A stretch of DNA of 64,000 nt from Calendula officinalis (Eukaryota > Streptophyta > Magnoliopsida > Asterales > Asteraceae). Under the pieces are notes generated by a model that worked only from the letters and a program-made list of their open reading frames with translations, was not told where the DNA came from and searched no databases. The stretch spans positions 4,110,001 to 4,174,000 of the forward strand of contig OY970823.1 in assembly GCA_963853835.1 (NCBI GenBank). The letters run 5' to 3'. Shown here piece after piece: positions 12,340 through 23,466 of the stretch. Each line of letters begins with the position of its first letter. Position 1 is the stretch's first letter. The translations under genes were made by a program, and so were the position numbers.

Positions 12340-13363
12340 TAGAGTTCGGAAGGGATGAGCCTGTCCCTGAAGGATACGTGGGGATGGAACCATTGGTAAT
12401 TTGCGGAGCTATCGCCCGGACGATGGTTCGCCGAATTTATGTAGATGGAGGAAGTTCAACAAATATCATGTATGACCACTGTTTCGAGAAGTTCTCTCCT
12501 GATGTTAAGGCGTTTCTTAAACCGGCAACGTCCTCAGTGGTGGGATTTTCCGGACAGTCTGTATGGCCACGAGGGAAGATTCATCTACCATTAGTATTGG
12601 TAGATTGGAACTCACATCGCAGTAAGGCCATTGTGACGGAGGTTATTGTCATAGATCTCCGTCCCATTATAACACCATATTGGGACGAACCGGAATGTGG
12701 CAATTGCAGGAAATTGCCTCTACCATTCATGGTTTGCTCAAATTCCCCTCGAAACATGGGGTACTTATCGCTCAGAGCATGGCTATGCCCACATCGGAGT
12801 GCGGAAGCGTCACGCACGAAGACAGCTGGACGAAACAAGAGGAAGTTCAGGTTGTTGTAAACATAGAATACCCGGAGACTACCGTTCGGGTGGGAGGCAA
12901 TCTGCCCCCTAAACTGAGAGGAAAGTTGGAAGCCAGCCTGAAAAGGAACAAGCATGTGTTCGCTTGGGAACCCAAAGACATGACGGGCGTGTCCCGAGGT
13001 ATTGCAGAGCACAAGTTAAATATCAACTCGGCATTTATGCCAGTTAAACAATCAAAGAGGGGAATGGCGGTTGATCTGATCAAGGTGGTTAATAAGGAAG
13101 TAGAAGACTTGGTGTCAGCCGGAGTGTTACGAAGTACTCAATACCCAGAATGGGTTGCTAACCCGGTATTGGTGAAAAAGGGAGACGGATCTATGCGAAT
13201 GCGTGTGGATTTCAAAGATCTCAACAAAGCATGTCCCAAAGATAGTTACACTCTCCCGGAGATCGAGCAGAAGGTAGAAGCACTGGGGTACAAATGGAAA
13301 TCATTCCTAGATGCTTACAAGGGGTACCATCAAGTGCAGATGGCCAGGGAAGATGAGGAATAA
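12340..13363 (+). pseudogene. pol: Tat pol part 1: aspartic protease and N-terminal reverse transcriptase
   Basis: The protease is in the frame of 12378-12860, with the catalytic-site motif VDGGSSTNIMY (usual form D-T-G-S). A frameshift near 12680 moves to the frame of 12680-13363, which carries the linker and the first half of reverse transcriptase (NPVLVKKGDGSMRMRVDFKD, DAYKGYHQV). It ends at TAA 13361-13363, where the family normally has lysine before TAF. The decay makes it non-functional. Confidence 0.8.
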
Positions 13364-14190
13364 ACTGCCTTCCATACGGCCAAGGGCACCATCTATTACA
13401 TCAAAATGCCATTCGGGTTGCGGAATGCGGGTGCCACGTACCAACGATTGGTTAATAGGGCCTTCGAGAAGCAAATAGGGCGCAACCTGGAGGTATATGT
13501 CGATGATATGGTGATCAAGAGTAATGAGGAGAGCGACCTAATTAAGGATACCGAGGAAACCTTACGACGATTAGGAAATTAATATGAGGCTGAATCCTAA
13601 AAAGTGCTCGTTCGGTATGAGCAAGGGGAAGTTTCTAAGTCACGTTATAACGCTTTCCGGAATACAAGCTAACCTAGAAAAAATAGAGAATTTGTTGAAG
13701 GCAAAAACCCCACGAACGGTGAAAGTGGTGCAAGCCTTAAGTGGGAAGCTAGCTGCGTTGGGACGTTTCCTGGAAAAATCTGCAGAAAGGTCTATTCCTT
13801 TCTTCAAAGCACTACATGGGTGCACCAAGAAAGGAGAGATAGAATGGACAAAGGAGGCCGAAATGGAGTTCGAAGAGTTAAAACAACACTTACGAAGTAT
13901 TCCTACCATGGCCAGCCTAAAGGTTGGAGAGGCTTTAGTCATGTATTTGTCCACAGGAAGGGAGGCACTTAGTTCGGTCCTCATCGCCGAAAGAGAAAAG
14001 AAGCAGGTCTTAGTTTACTTCGTCAGCCGTGTGTTGCAGGGCGCAGAGTTGAACTATTAATTGAAAAATTAATCTTAAGCTTAGTATACTCGGTCAGACG
14101 CCTGAAAAGGTACTTCCAGGCTCATTCGGTAACGATTCTAACCAATCAGCCGATCAAAAACATATTACTTCAACCCGAACGGTCTGGACG
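13364..14190 (+). pseudogene. pol: Tat pol part 2: reverse transcriptase core and first RNase H
   Basis: After the TAA the same frame carries PFGLRNAGATYQRLV and the catalytic YVDDMVIKS motif (about 13496-13522). A frameshift near 13580 leads to the frame of 13584-14060 (the CSFGMSKGKFLSHVI thumb region and the start of the first RNase H, which lacks a clear catalytic Asp). Another shift near 14055-14062 restores the frame through RRLKRYFQAHSV. Confidence 0.78.
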
Positions 14191-14191
14191 A

Positions 14192-15022
14192 ATGACTAAT
14201 TGGGAAATTGAATTGGGGGAATATGAGATGACGTTTAAACCAAGGCCTAGTATAAAGGGCCAAGCATTGGCAGATTTTCTGTTGGAAATGCCAGACGAAG
14301 GAATGCCGATGGGGGAAAGTATGCACGCTGAACAGAAAGGGGGAGAAAGGTTGACGTTTATAGAAAATAGCGTTCTTTGGAAAATGTACACAGACGGAGC
14401 GGCAGGGTCGGATGGATGCGGAGCAGGAGTTGTCCTGTCCGGACCAAATGAAAAGAAAGTAACATATGCCCTGAGGTTCTATTTTGCGTGCTCAAACAAC
14501 GAGGCAGAGTACGAAGCACTGTTGGCAGGTTTAAATCTGGCCAAGAGTCTGGAGGTAAAAGAACTTGAGGCGTTCAGAGATTCAATGCTAGTTGTCAATC
14601 AAGTGAACGGGTCTTATGAAGCCAAAGAAAGCCAGATGAAACGGTACTTAGAGCAAGTAAAAAGCAAGGTGGCTAAGCTTGAAAAATTTAAGATAACCCA
14701 GGTGCCTCGAACCAAGAACAAAGAAGCAGACGCACTCAGTAAGCTAGCCTCAATGTTATACCATCATCTCACAAAGGAAGTTATGGTGGAAGTACTCCTG
14801 AAAAGAAGTATTGAGCAAATGGTTGGTGAAGAAGTTGCGGATGCAAACGAAGACGAAAACTGTTGGATGATACCAATCATGCGATACCTCATAGAAGGAG
14901 CCCTTCTAGACGGTGCAAGCGAAGCAAGGAAAGTCAGAATGAACGCCGAAAGGTATGTGGTCAAGAATGACCGGTTATACCGGAAGGGATATTCAACCCC
15001 ATGGTTACCGTGTCTAGGATGA
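14192..15022 (+). pseudogene. pol: Tat pol part 3: second (aRNH-type) RNase H domain
   Basis: It degrades RNA in RNA-DNA hybrids. Motifs in order are YTDGAAGSDGCGAG, NNEAEYEALLAGLNLA, FRDSMLVVNQVNG and NKEADALSKLAS, giving the D-E-D-D layout. A second RNase H after the degenerate gypsy one is a hallmark of the Tat lineage. The frame stops at TGA 15020-15022, inside the linker to integrase. The ATG at 14192 is internal to the polyprotein, not a real start. Confidence 0.82.
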
Positions 15023-16104
15023 GCAGAATCCCAGAAGGCGATGGACGAAGTGCACGAAGGCCTTTGTGGGGCACACGCAGGTTCAAGGGCGCTGACGCAA
15101 AAAGTATTCCGAATGGGATACTTCTGGCCCAAAATGTGAAAAGACATTCAAGAGTATGACAAGAAATGTCAAAATTGCCAAGTGTACTCAAACGTTCCCA
15201 ACCAAGAACCCGTCAACCTTACAAGCATCCAAAGTCCACGGCCGTTTTGTCAATGGGGAATCGACATAGTGGGACCTTTCCCAAAAGCTCCGGGAGGTTT
15301 GAAATTCTTGGTGGTGGCAGTAGGTTACTTTACTAAGTGGGTTGAAGCGAAGCCATTAGCGTGTATCTCAGGAGAAAAAGTTGTTAAGTTTGTATGGAAG
15401 CAAATTATCTGCAGATTCGGCCTCCCGCACACCGTCATTAGCGACAACGGAAAGCAATTTTCCAGCAATCCCTTCAAAGATTGGTGTGCAGGATTATGCA
15501 TTCATCAAAATTTCACGTCTGTAGCTCATCCCCAGGCCAACGGGCAAACCGAGGTAACAAACAGAACCATAGTGAAAGGGATAAAAAAATGTTTGAGCCG
15601 GGCAGAAGGAGGATGGGCAGACGAATTACAAAACGTCCTATGGGCATACCGAACAACAGTAAGAAGTGCAACTCAGGAAACTCCGTATAGCCTGGTGTAC
15701 GGATCGGAGGCGGTCATCCCACTCGAAGTTGTCTTGCCATCTCCACGAGTGGAAAATTTCCGTCTGGAAGGAAACGCGGAAGCATTAAGGTATAACTTGG
15801 ACCTCGTGGACGAACGGAGGGAAAATGATGCCCTGCGACAAACAGCATACAAGTCACGTAAGGAAGGGTATTACAACATGAACTCATGAAGGTTCGAGGA
15901 ATAGCGTGTAAGGTGGGGGACCTGGTGTTACGAAAGAATGAAGCCAGTCTCCATTATAAGCAGGGAAAATTAACACCAAATTGGGAAGGCCCTTATAGGG
16001 TGAAGGAGGCAAGAATGAATGGTTCTTATGTGTTAAAAACAATGAATGGATCGACCATCCCTCGAACCTGGAACACGAGGAATTTACGCAAGTTCCATTT
16101 TTAG
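15023..16104 (+). pseudogene. pol: Tat pol part 4: integrase
   Basis: The HHCC zinc-binding segment (HEGLCGAHAG ... CQNC) is crossed by a second TGA near 15137-15139. The DDE core follows (WGIDIVGPF, VISDNGKQF, HPQANGQTEVTNR) up to TGA at 15887-15889. A shift into the frame of 15886-16104 gives the C-terminal GDLVLRKNEAS ... NWEGPYRV ... NLRKFHF module. No chromodomain is present, as expected for Tat elements. Confidence 0.82.
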
Positions 16105-16287
16105 GAAAGTAATGATTACTTTCGTGCTACGAATAGCCCCTATGTTTTGGTGTTTTATGTACGCCTCTTTTATGTTTATCATTTGTACTTAAAGCTTCGA
16201 ATGTATTAATGTAAACCCTTCGAGAGGGTTCTTTTGTTAATAGGGTTCTTTTAGAAAGTAACGATTACTTTCGTGCTACGAATAGCC
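16104..16287 (+). repeat. Direct repeat pair downstream of Tat pol
   Basis: A 35-bp motif containing ATTACTTTCGTGCTACGAAT occurs at 16104-16138, directly after the pol stop, and again at 16253-16287. Its centre ATGATTACTTT/CGTGCTACG is not a strong hairpin. Its role is unknown. It could be a 3'-end signal or a duplication. Confidence 0.8.
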
Positions 16288-16589
16288 TTAAATGTCGCGA
16301 TAAGCACTAACTAAAATTAGTCGACGAATCCATAGCAAGATAAGGACAAGAGTGTTTTGATTCCGGAAGGAATTGGTCACTCTGTTTCCGGTTAACGAAA
16401 AACCGATCGATGAAAGATAAACATGCATGCGAATCGTACGAAAATTTCTAAAAGAGGGACGCCTCTATGAAATTAAAAGTTTACAAAACAAAAACCAGTA
16501 GTACATCACAGCAAACAAGTACAAATTAAAACAAACAAAAGAACAACGAGTACGTACGGGTTTAACAAAACATTCATAAACAATAAAGT

Positions 16590-19096
16590 CTAAACGACTG
16601 GAGGATCTTGACCTCGACCGGAACTCTCCACCACATCTTCTGGTCCGGAAGGTACTTGGAGAAGTTGGGCCTTCAATTCGCCCAAGGAAACAGCACCGGA
16701 TTCAAGAGACTGGAGCAAGGGGTGTTGAGGAGATACCAGGTCACCAAACAAGCTCATAATATTCGTTTGAGCATCAGGATAGTTGTGAACAAGCATGACG
16801 TCCTTGAGCAGATCAGCATATGCCCTATGTGTATCTAAACACCCTTGGTACTGGCCGAACCGAATGCTTTCTCTCTGAAGGTTGGTATTTGCATTCACGA
16901 ACTCACTCGAAGACAAGAAAGCCTGCACAGTACCAGGGATCCCTTTCTGTAACAACCAAGCAATGTCCTGGTAGCAAGTCCCCACCCTCTCCTGCAGCTG
17001 CTCATTCTACTTAGTCGTTTCGGCAGAAAGATTTAAGGCCTCCTTTGCCTGAGAATCCTTCTCGATAAGCAACAGTTCTAGCTCGGCAATCCTTGCGGGC
17101 AGGGCATTGTATTCACTTTTCAGATCAACAATCTGAACATCCTTGGCTGAAAGAGATTTCCTCATTTCTTCAACACTCGCAACAAGGTCACGGTTCTCCT
17201 CAGAAAGAGATTATTCAAATCTGCCAACCGATTCTTCTCCTCCAATTCTTTCTGGTGCAATGCCTTGACGGTATTCATCAATTCATTAAGGCGAGAAAAC
17301 TCTTGATTGTCGCAAAGGAGAGACCGACGGTTGCGAATACCCCGTGCATGTAGCTTCGATAGAAGATCTGCAGTAGCTAGTAACCCAAAATGAGCCTTCT
17401 GAAAGATGCCTTCATCTGAAAAAAATTTGAAATCCTGCTCCGCAGGCTCAGAAACGGCAACGGCATGCACAATAGAAGGAGCATAAGTAACAGCAGCAAT
17501 CGGGTCAGGTGCCTGGGAGCTTAACAATCCGGTGGGCCCAAAAGGGTCGGCTGTTGATGCAGAGATGGTAGTCCGTACCCTTCTACCTGCAAAAGGATTG
17601 AAAACACGTATAAGGCACATAGAAAGTGAATATATCAAAATGTTACAGAATAAACTAAGCCTACCTAGAAATGGGAAGTTCAGTAAGGATGATTGGCTTT
17701 GAGCAGCTGCATTCCGAAGCCAAATAAACTACTTCCAAAAGCTGCTAAGGCAGAAGTGCTTGACGACACCAGTGGGTGTCTAAATGATGAAGATAACGGT
17801 GGCACGGTAATCAAAGGGGTGCTTGAAATAGGAATCACGGAAGGAGGCTGTAATATAACAACGGACGGAGGCTCAGAAGGAGGTACATCGGCAACAGGAT
17901 CCTCAGAAACGACGGTATGTTCGGGCAAGGCTGCATAACCAGGAAGTTAGGTCAGAATTGCTTGAGTACGTGCAAAGTAAACACATAAAAAAATTACTTA
18001 TAACCCATACCTTCATCTTCGATCAAGATCCGTTTTGGCGAAGAATGGGAGGCTCCACCCAGCGGCCTCTTCAGGCGAGGAGTTTTCGTCTTGTCAGGAA
18101 CAGAAAAAGAACGGACAGACCGAACCTTCCGGAGTTTGGAGAGTTCTTGTTGAGAATCATGTACCATGGTGTCCTCGGTCGTAAAATCCGGAGCAGCGAA
18201 AGACGTAACAACATCAGTGGAAGTAGTAATGACGTCAGGGGTTCCTTCTGAACTATCGGAGGAGTATGGTGGAGGAAGAAAAGAAACGATATGTCCATTG
18301 ATAACAGAGATAGTACCTTGGGGAGGGATCCCTTTGGGCATCTTCAGACGCTGGAGTAGTGAAACGTCTTTACCATCGATCATCCAGATAGGACGGATGC
18401 CTTGTGAAAAATAATGGGGGCTCAGATCCGCCATCCCCAGGAAAACTTCGTCCGGGTCTTCCCACTTCACTTCAACGGACAAAAGAGTTTGAACATGCAC
18501 AGTTTCCTCAGGAGACAACTCCGGAGGTGACTCGGACGTACGGCCTATGATCTTTCCCCAAGAGAACTTTACACCTTTAAAAGCTGAACGATCGACGAAG
18601 AGGAAACCATGTTTCCAATCATGGATGGAATCCCTCAACCCAGTAATGTGTTCGCTACGCCCAAATCGTAGTGTAAGAACCGCCCAATCACCACGATCGA
18701 TGATCACGTACAAGTGGCAAAACAATCTGGGGGATAGGGGTATACCAAGAGATCGACATAGCATAATGAAGCCTATGATCTTCTAAAATGAATTAGGCGC
18801 AAGCTGTGCGATATGCAGATCAAGATCTTGAAGCAAAGTAATGTTGCAATCGTCAAGAGGAAAGCGTAATCCTCCTAGGAGGTATTGAAAGTAAATGGGT
18901 TCAAACCCTTCGGGAGCGGTTTTGATGCTTTCTGATTCAACGGGTAAGCGAAGAGGATAACGGGGGTCGATATGAAATTCAGAAACAATAGAGGGAAGAT
19001 CCGCTTTGGAGAGGTTGTATACGTGTTGAGGGAAGTTTTTCTCTCCCTCGCGGGCTTATTACTCTTTTCCTTTGATTGTTTATCTTTCTTCGTCAT
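16590..19096 (-). pseudogene. Antisense, intron-containing ORF of the Tat element (Transposase_28-like)
   Basis: A minus-strand gene between pol and the 3' LTR. ATG at 19096-19094 begins a Lys-rich N-terminus (MTKKDKQSKEKSNKP). A frameshift near 19030 is followed by the conserved body, including the GDW and HDWKHGFLFVD motifs of the Pfam family named putative gypsy type transposon (PF04195). A TAG near 18784-18786 interrupts it. Two apparent introns have GT-AG ends: about 18008 to 17934 and about 17665 to 17589. The C-terminal third (17588-16590) is coiled-coil-like and has another frameshift near 17210. The function is unknown. A TTATATAA sequence lies about 90 bp upstream of the start. Confidence 0.7.
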
Positions 19097-19379
19097 TGCT
19101 ACTTCAAAAGATTGGGGGAAGGAGAGGAAAGTAAAAGAGAAATCAGGCAACGATGGAGAAGGAAGGGGGTGAAAAACGAAGTTATATAAGAAAAGAAGTT
19201 GAAAAGACCCGTAGCAGTGGGCTCCAACGGTCAGGAAAAACCCGAGGTAACGGTAACATTGCGAGAGTTGTAACGAAAGCGCGCGATGGGGTAGGCAAAG
19301 AGTCGTGTCAGGTAGAGCGTGGTAAAGTTAGAAGTAAGCATGCGCGAATAGGTTTACTCCTAACTTGAGGGACTTAATG

Positions 19380-19970
19380 AGGAATGATAAACGTACGACC
19401 TGCAAAGGCGTCTCAGGTAGACGGACGGAAGGATCCGACAAATGGTATTGGGATCACGAATCCCGATACCATGATCCAAGCATTGAACGGGTTTTCCGGA
19501 AAAAGCACATTGAGCCACGAGAGCATTAAATATGACTTGGGCCCAAAGACGGCTTCGGCGAAAGCCTGGGTTATTGCGCTACGGGTAACAGGTTTAACCG
19601 CAACCTATTACCAGGAAGATCCGCACAAGGACCGGACCGAAGGAAGAAGCATAACCTGCTTCCCGCTCACCCTTCCGGTTATAAATACACATACTTAGCA
19701 GACGACCAAGGTATGTTCCAAAATACATCACATTCATACTTAGCATTCAATACGATTACGAAACAAGCATTGAATGCCCTATAGACCTCACGTCATATAT
19801 ACTAACTTGAGCGTCAGAGTGTTCTCACGAGGATTACCCTCGGGGAGCAACTGACCAAGGGTTTCGGTTGTTTTTAGGTTCTGTGTTCATAATCAGGAGA
19901 AGGCCTACCGTCCATCAAGGCCTCCGGAGAATCGGTTTCAACAGTATCAAAGTGATAATTTTTGCCACAC
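19380..19970 (+). mobile_element. Tat 3' LTR (approximate)
   Basis: Non-coding sequence between the antisense ORF and AT-rich host DNA. A TATA box (TTATAAATACACATA) lies at about 19678-19693, followed downstream by GAGGATTACCCTCGGGGAGC (about 19837-19857), typical of transcribed LTR sequence. The ends are estimates: the start is near the purine-rich 19365-19385 and the end near the CACA at 19965-19970. Confidence 0.5.
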
Positions 19971-21107
19971 AGTTCCATACATTTGTTTGACTTCATCGAA
20001 TTCGCTTCCATTAACTATTCGAGAAATACTTGATCTGATTTCAAATGATTGTTTCAAATCGATCTGTTGTTGCGATTAACTGGAGATCTTTGATATCATA
20101 ATTGTAATCAGAAATTATGTCTAGTGAATTCTCGATAATTCTTTCATTTTTAGCCATGTGTAAGTTCTTAATAATTAATATGTGTAGATCACAGCAACCA
20201 AACAATAGCAGATATAAAAGCAGTGAAGATGTGAAGCTGCAGATGCTTTTTTTTGTCTTTCTGCGTCTTTCTTTATGACTTCCTTGTACATCATGAATGA
20301 AACTTGTACGCATGCTTAATTTTTAACTTTACGTAGAAGAAAAAAAGGAAAAAGTAGTAAAATGACGAAAATACCCCATTTGCATTGTAAATGTGTTGAC
20401 AACAAAATTTTTAACACCCTTTAGTTTAAACGGCCAAAAGTGCACAACCTTTATAAAATAAGAACAAAGTGTAATTTTTTCTGAAATTAAATGATTGGTT
20501 AAATTTAACAAGTAATTTACATTTCTTGGGTATTGATTGAGAGAGAGAAAATTAATAATGAGTTAAAAATATAACTAATAAGAAAAATAATAAAAAAATA
20601 CAATTTTTTTACATATAAACAACCATTAACGAAGATATTTAATGATATTAATACTTCGTATAATTAACTAAAAACATTACAATATTTTACATTAGGTTAT
20701 AACCTGTGAAAAATCACGAGTTGTTGTTAATTTTACTCGTACATAATATTTTTTTTGGTCCTACAACAATCTCACGGGTTATATTTAAACTTAAAAAAAA
20801 AATAACTTTTAACATAATAATGTTAATTGTGTTATACTATGAAATCATGTTTAATGGTTAAATACTACTGAATAATTATTCCAACTAAAGTTAACTTAAT
20901 ACCTCTAAATATGTTAATGGCATTGACATACTAAAAAAAATGTAAAATTATTGTCGTAGTTAAATGAAGAAATCTTTTCATTGTTAATAGAGGGACACTT
21001 ATATTAATTTAAAAATAGTAGGACATATATACATACCAATTAATTGAAGATGTTAAGATTTCAAAAAGGGAATTAATTTTGCTACTACATTTTTTGATAC
21101 TTATATC
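19971..21107 (-). other. AT-rich intergenic DNA with a short unidentified reading frame
   Basis: A minus-strand frame from ATG 20153 (MAKNERIIENSLDIISDYNY, stop about 20041) lies next to the Tat LTR edge. Continuing past the stop in another frame gives plausible coding sequence (ISRIVNGSEFDEVKQMYG) up to about 19975. This could be a host gene fragment cut by the retroelement, but I do not recognise it. The rest is AT-rich with no gene. Confidence 0.3.
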
Positions 21108-21115
21108 ACATTGTA

Positions 21116-22194
21116 TAGGGGCGGATGTGTGCATTAGCACACGCTGGCACGGCCCACTACTCAAATTCTTTTGGGTAACACAATGTTTTTAAAATTTTTT
21201 TAGTATTATGGTGCTGCTATCAAATTAAAAAACTACCCAATAATATAAAACAATATTAAAATAAAAACATATATATTAGCAATAGTCTAACACAAAGCCC
21301 AACTCAAAACTAAACCTATTTAAATAAATGTTTTTCCTCCTAGTCTCAGTTTGCCACGCCACCTGACCGCATGTTCTGTGTTCTTCAAAAGTTTAGTGCT
21401 TTTAGAAAGTTTTGTGTTCTTCGAACTTTGTAAGTAATAATTCTTTATACAAGTATTTTTCTTTATCTCCTAGAGTCATATGTACTTTGTAATTCTTTAT
21501 ATCGTTTTATCTCCTAGAGTCTTAGGTACTTTGACTAATGCATATAATTTTTTCTCATTTGTATAATATTTAATTATACAATTGGTATATAGGCTACAAA
21601 AGTAAAAATGGTGTACAGATCGATGTAAATTGTGATGTACTTTGTGTACGTATAAATTATAATCTATTTTAATTAGTTCTTGGGTTATTTTAATTGTAAA
21701 TTAGTAGGTTTATGATTTATAAAATTAATTCTTGAATTATTTTAATTGATTATTCTTGAATTGTAGGCTAACATTGGGTCTTTCTTTAAGAAAACAAGAC
21801 AACGTCCTAATGTAAGTGTGATAGAGTCTTCCAAAAAAACTATGTTCCAATGAATCAAATCAACTATTCCCTTCGGTTTCTAATGTAATTCCACAAAGAC
21901 CACAAAATCCACTATCTAAAAGTATTCTAAATACAAGTGTTGATATAAAAGATCGCTTTCAAAAAATGTCTACACGGAGATGTCAACTTTAGAATGCAAG
22001 ATCTTACTTTTTTTCTTCATTTTATGCAATCAAATTTTTAGAACTTTTTTTTATATTTGATGTAATCGTGTTTTTAGATTTTTTTTTTTTTTTTATATTT
22101 GATGCAATCGTATTTTAAGAACTTCTTTTATCTTTCATTTGTATCCGATTTTTTTTTGTACTACTACTATTGAAAAGTTCTAGTTCCGCCTCTG
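21116..22194 (+). mobile_element. hAT-derived non-autonomous element with 8-bp target duplication
   Basis: The left end is TAGGGGCGGATG and the right end GTTCCGCCTCTG, so the reversed right end is CAGAGGCGGAAC. Both fit hAT termini of the CAGGGGCGG type. The flanks are ACATTGTA (21108-21115) and ACACTGTA (22195-22202), an 8-bp duplication with one difference. Inside, near 21770-21800, a remnant reads SFFKKTRQRPN in one frame, like the N-terminus of hAT/TTF-type zinc-finger proteins. There is no intact transposase. Confidence 0.7.
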
Positions 22195-22632
22195 ACACTG
22201 TACAAGTATTTCTGCATATTGTACAAATAATCAATGCAATTATTGTGATAGATGCATAAAAACATGTGGTGTAAAAATCACTCCCTTTTCAAAAAGGTAT
22301 GCGTACATAAACCTTAAAAAGGGTAAATCATTACTTTAGATTTGTGTTTATGGGCTAAAAAAGCAACCGGTGTAATTGCCATTTTAAAACAACCCATGTA
22401 TTCGTTGTAGGGCTGAGAACTAAAGACCATTTGGATCTTAATTGTTTTTTAGCCCAATGTTTTTGGCAACCAGTGTAGTTGTCAATTTTAACAGCGATAT
22501 CTTTTATTTCTATCTATATTTATATCTATATTATCTATAAAGCATTTAGGATTATTAAATATAGCAACTCTTTAAACTTAAGGATATTTCTACTTTTAGT
22601 AACTTCTTCAACACCACGAAAATAAAAAAGTG

Positions 22633-22707
22633 TTGCTTCCAGGATTCGAACACAAGACCTCTTGTGAAATCTGACTATGTGTTAACCGATTGCTCTAAAT
22701 GACACTT
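22633..22707 (-). other. tRNA-like module 1 in Helitron
   Basis: The minus strand shows a box-A-like TTTAGAGCAATCGGTTAACAC and a box B GTGTTCGAATCC. The acceptor arms do not pair well, so it is not a functional tRNA. Confidence 0.55.
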
Positions 22708-22912
22708 TGTTTTATCCCAAAAAAACAAAGTACGTATCACTGGAAATGCTCGCATTTTTCCCCTCTTTTTTCTCCGTTACAATTTAATTTTCCGGAAACG
22801 TCTTGACTATTCAACACTTATTGATTATACTAAATATCGAAGTCCTTAAACTTAAACTTAAACTTTTTTCTACTTTTAGTAATATCTTAAACACCGCAAA
22901 AGTAAAAAAAAA

Positions 22913-22986
22913 TGTTGCTTATAGGATTCGAACACAAGACCTTTATTGAGTACAGACTGTGTGTTAACCGATTGATCTAAATGACA
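22913..22986 (-). other. tRNA-like module 2 in Helitron
   Basis: The layout matches module 1 about 280 bp upstream (GTGTTCGAATCCTAT, GGTTAACACACAG on the minus strand). It looks like an internal duplication within the Helitron. Confidence 0.55.
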
Positions 22987-23390
22987 CTTTGTTTTAGAAC
23001 AAATAAACAACCAACATTAAATATAAAACATATTGTATCGAACTTTCCATGATCAAGGTATTTATTTTGTGCTCACATATTCTTTAATTATAATCCTTAA
23101 GTTTGTTGAACTTAAATGTATTATTATGTTCTAGATGATAATGATTACTAATTGCAATTTTTTAAGACGGAAAAAATAATTCATTTGCGCAATTATTGTT
23201 GGAAAAACCGTGTAAACGAACAACACTTGCTCGCCACGAAATATAGTTTCTGGGTACCCGCCGCCGCATTGCGCGGGTACCCTCCTAGTTAATAATAAAA
23301 CATTTAGGCCTACTACTAATGGAAGGTCTTAATTTCCCCTTTCTACTTTAAGAAATGTCTTAAACACTTAAGAGACCCAAAATATTAAAA

Positions 23391-23466
23391 CGCAGTTTAC
23401 GGGAATCGAACCCGTGACCATTTGGGAGTTGTGCATGCGTGTTAACCACTTCAGCTACTTGCTGCG
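23391..23466 (-). other. tRNA-like module 3 with paired acceptor and T arms
   Basis: On the minus strand, 76 nt start CGCAG and end CTGCG, so the ends pair. A perfect T-stem/loop ACGGG-TTCGATT-CCCGT is present, and the box A region TAGCTGAAGTGGTTAACAC is recognisable. The anticodon arm cannot be drawn as a normal 5-bp stem. It is probably tRNA-derived cargo or a pseudogene of the outer Helitron. Confidence 0.6.

Larger units (their letters stand above)
10976..19970 (+). mobile_element. Ty3/gypsy Tat-lineage retrotransposon, 5'-truncated and decayed
   Basis: The order gag, protease, reverse transcriptase, RNase H, second RNase H, integrase, then a long antisense ORF before the 3' LTR is characteristic of Tat-lineage elements. 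The 5' LTR and gag start are absent because the copia LTR interrupts at 10976. Several nonsense and frameshift mutations are visible in pol. The 3' LTR probably starts near 19370-19385 and ends near 19970. Its exact ends were not fixed. Confidence 0.85.
22525..23288 (+). mobile_element. Inner Helitron, non-autonomous, 764 bp
   Basis: The 5' end TCTATATTATCTATAAAGC is preceded by A. The 3' end CTAG (23285-23288) is followed by T, and just before it is a strong hairpin with 10-bp arms GGGTACCCGC / GCGGGTACCC. These are the classic Helitron marks: insertion between A and T, a 5' TC, and a 3' hairpin plus CTRR. It contains two similar segments each bearing a tRNA-like module (about 22630 and 22913). 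No protein-coding capacity is seen. Confidence 0.8.

Noticed and set aside
22633..23466. Functional tRNA genes in the Helitrons
   Set aside because: Box A and B are recognisable, but none of the three modules gives a normal anticodon arm, and two lack a paired acceptor.
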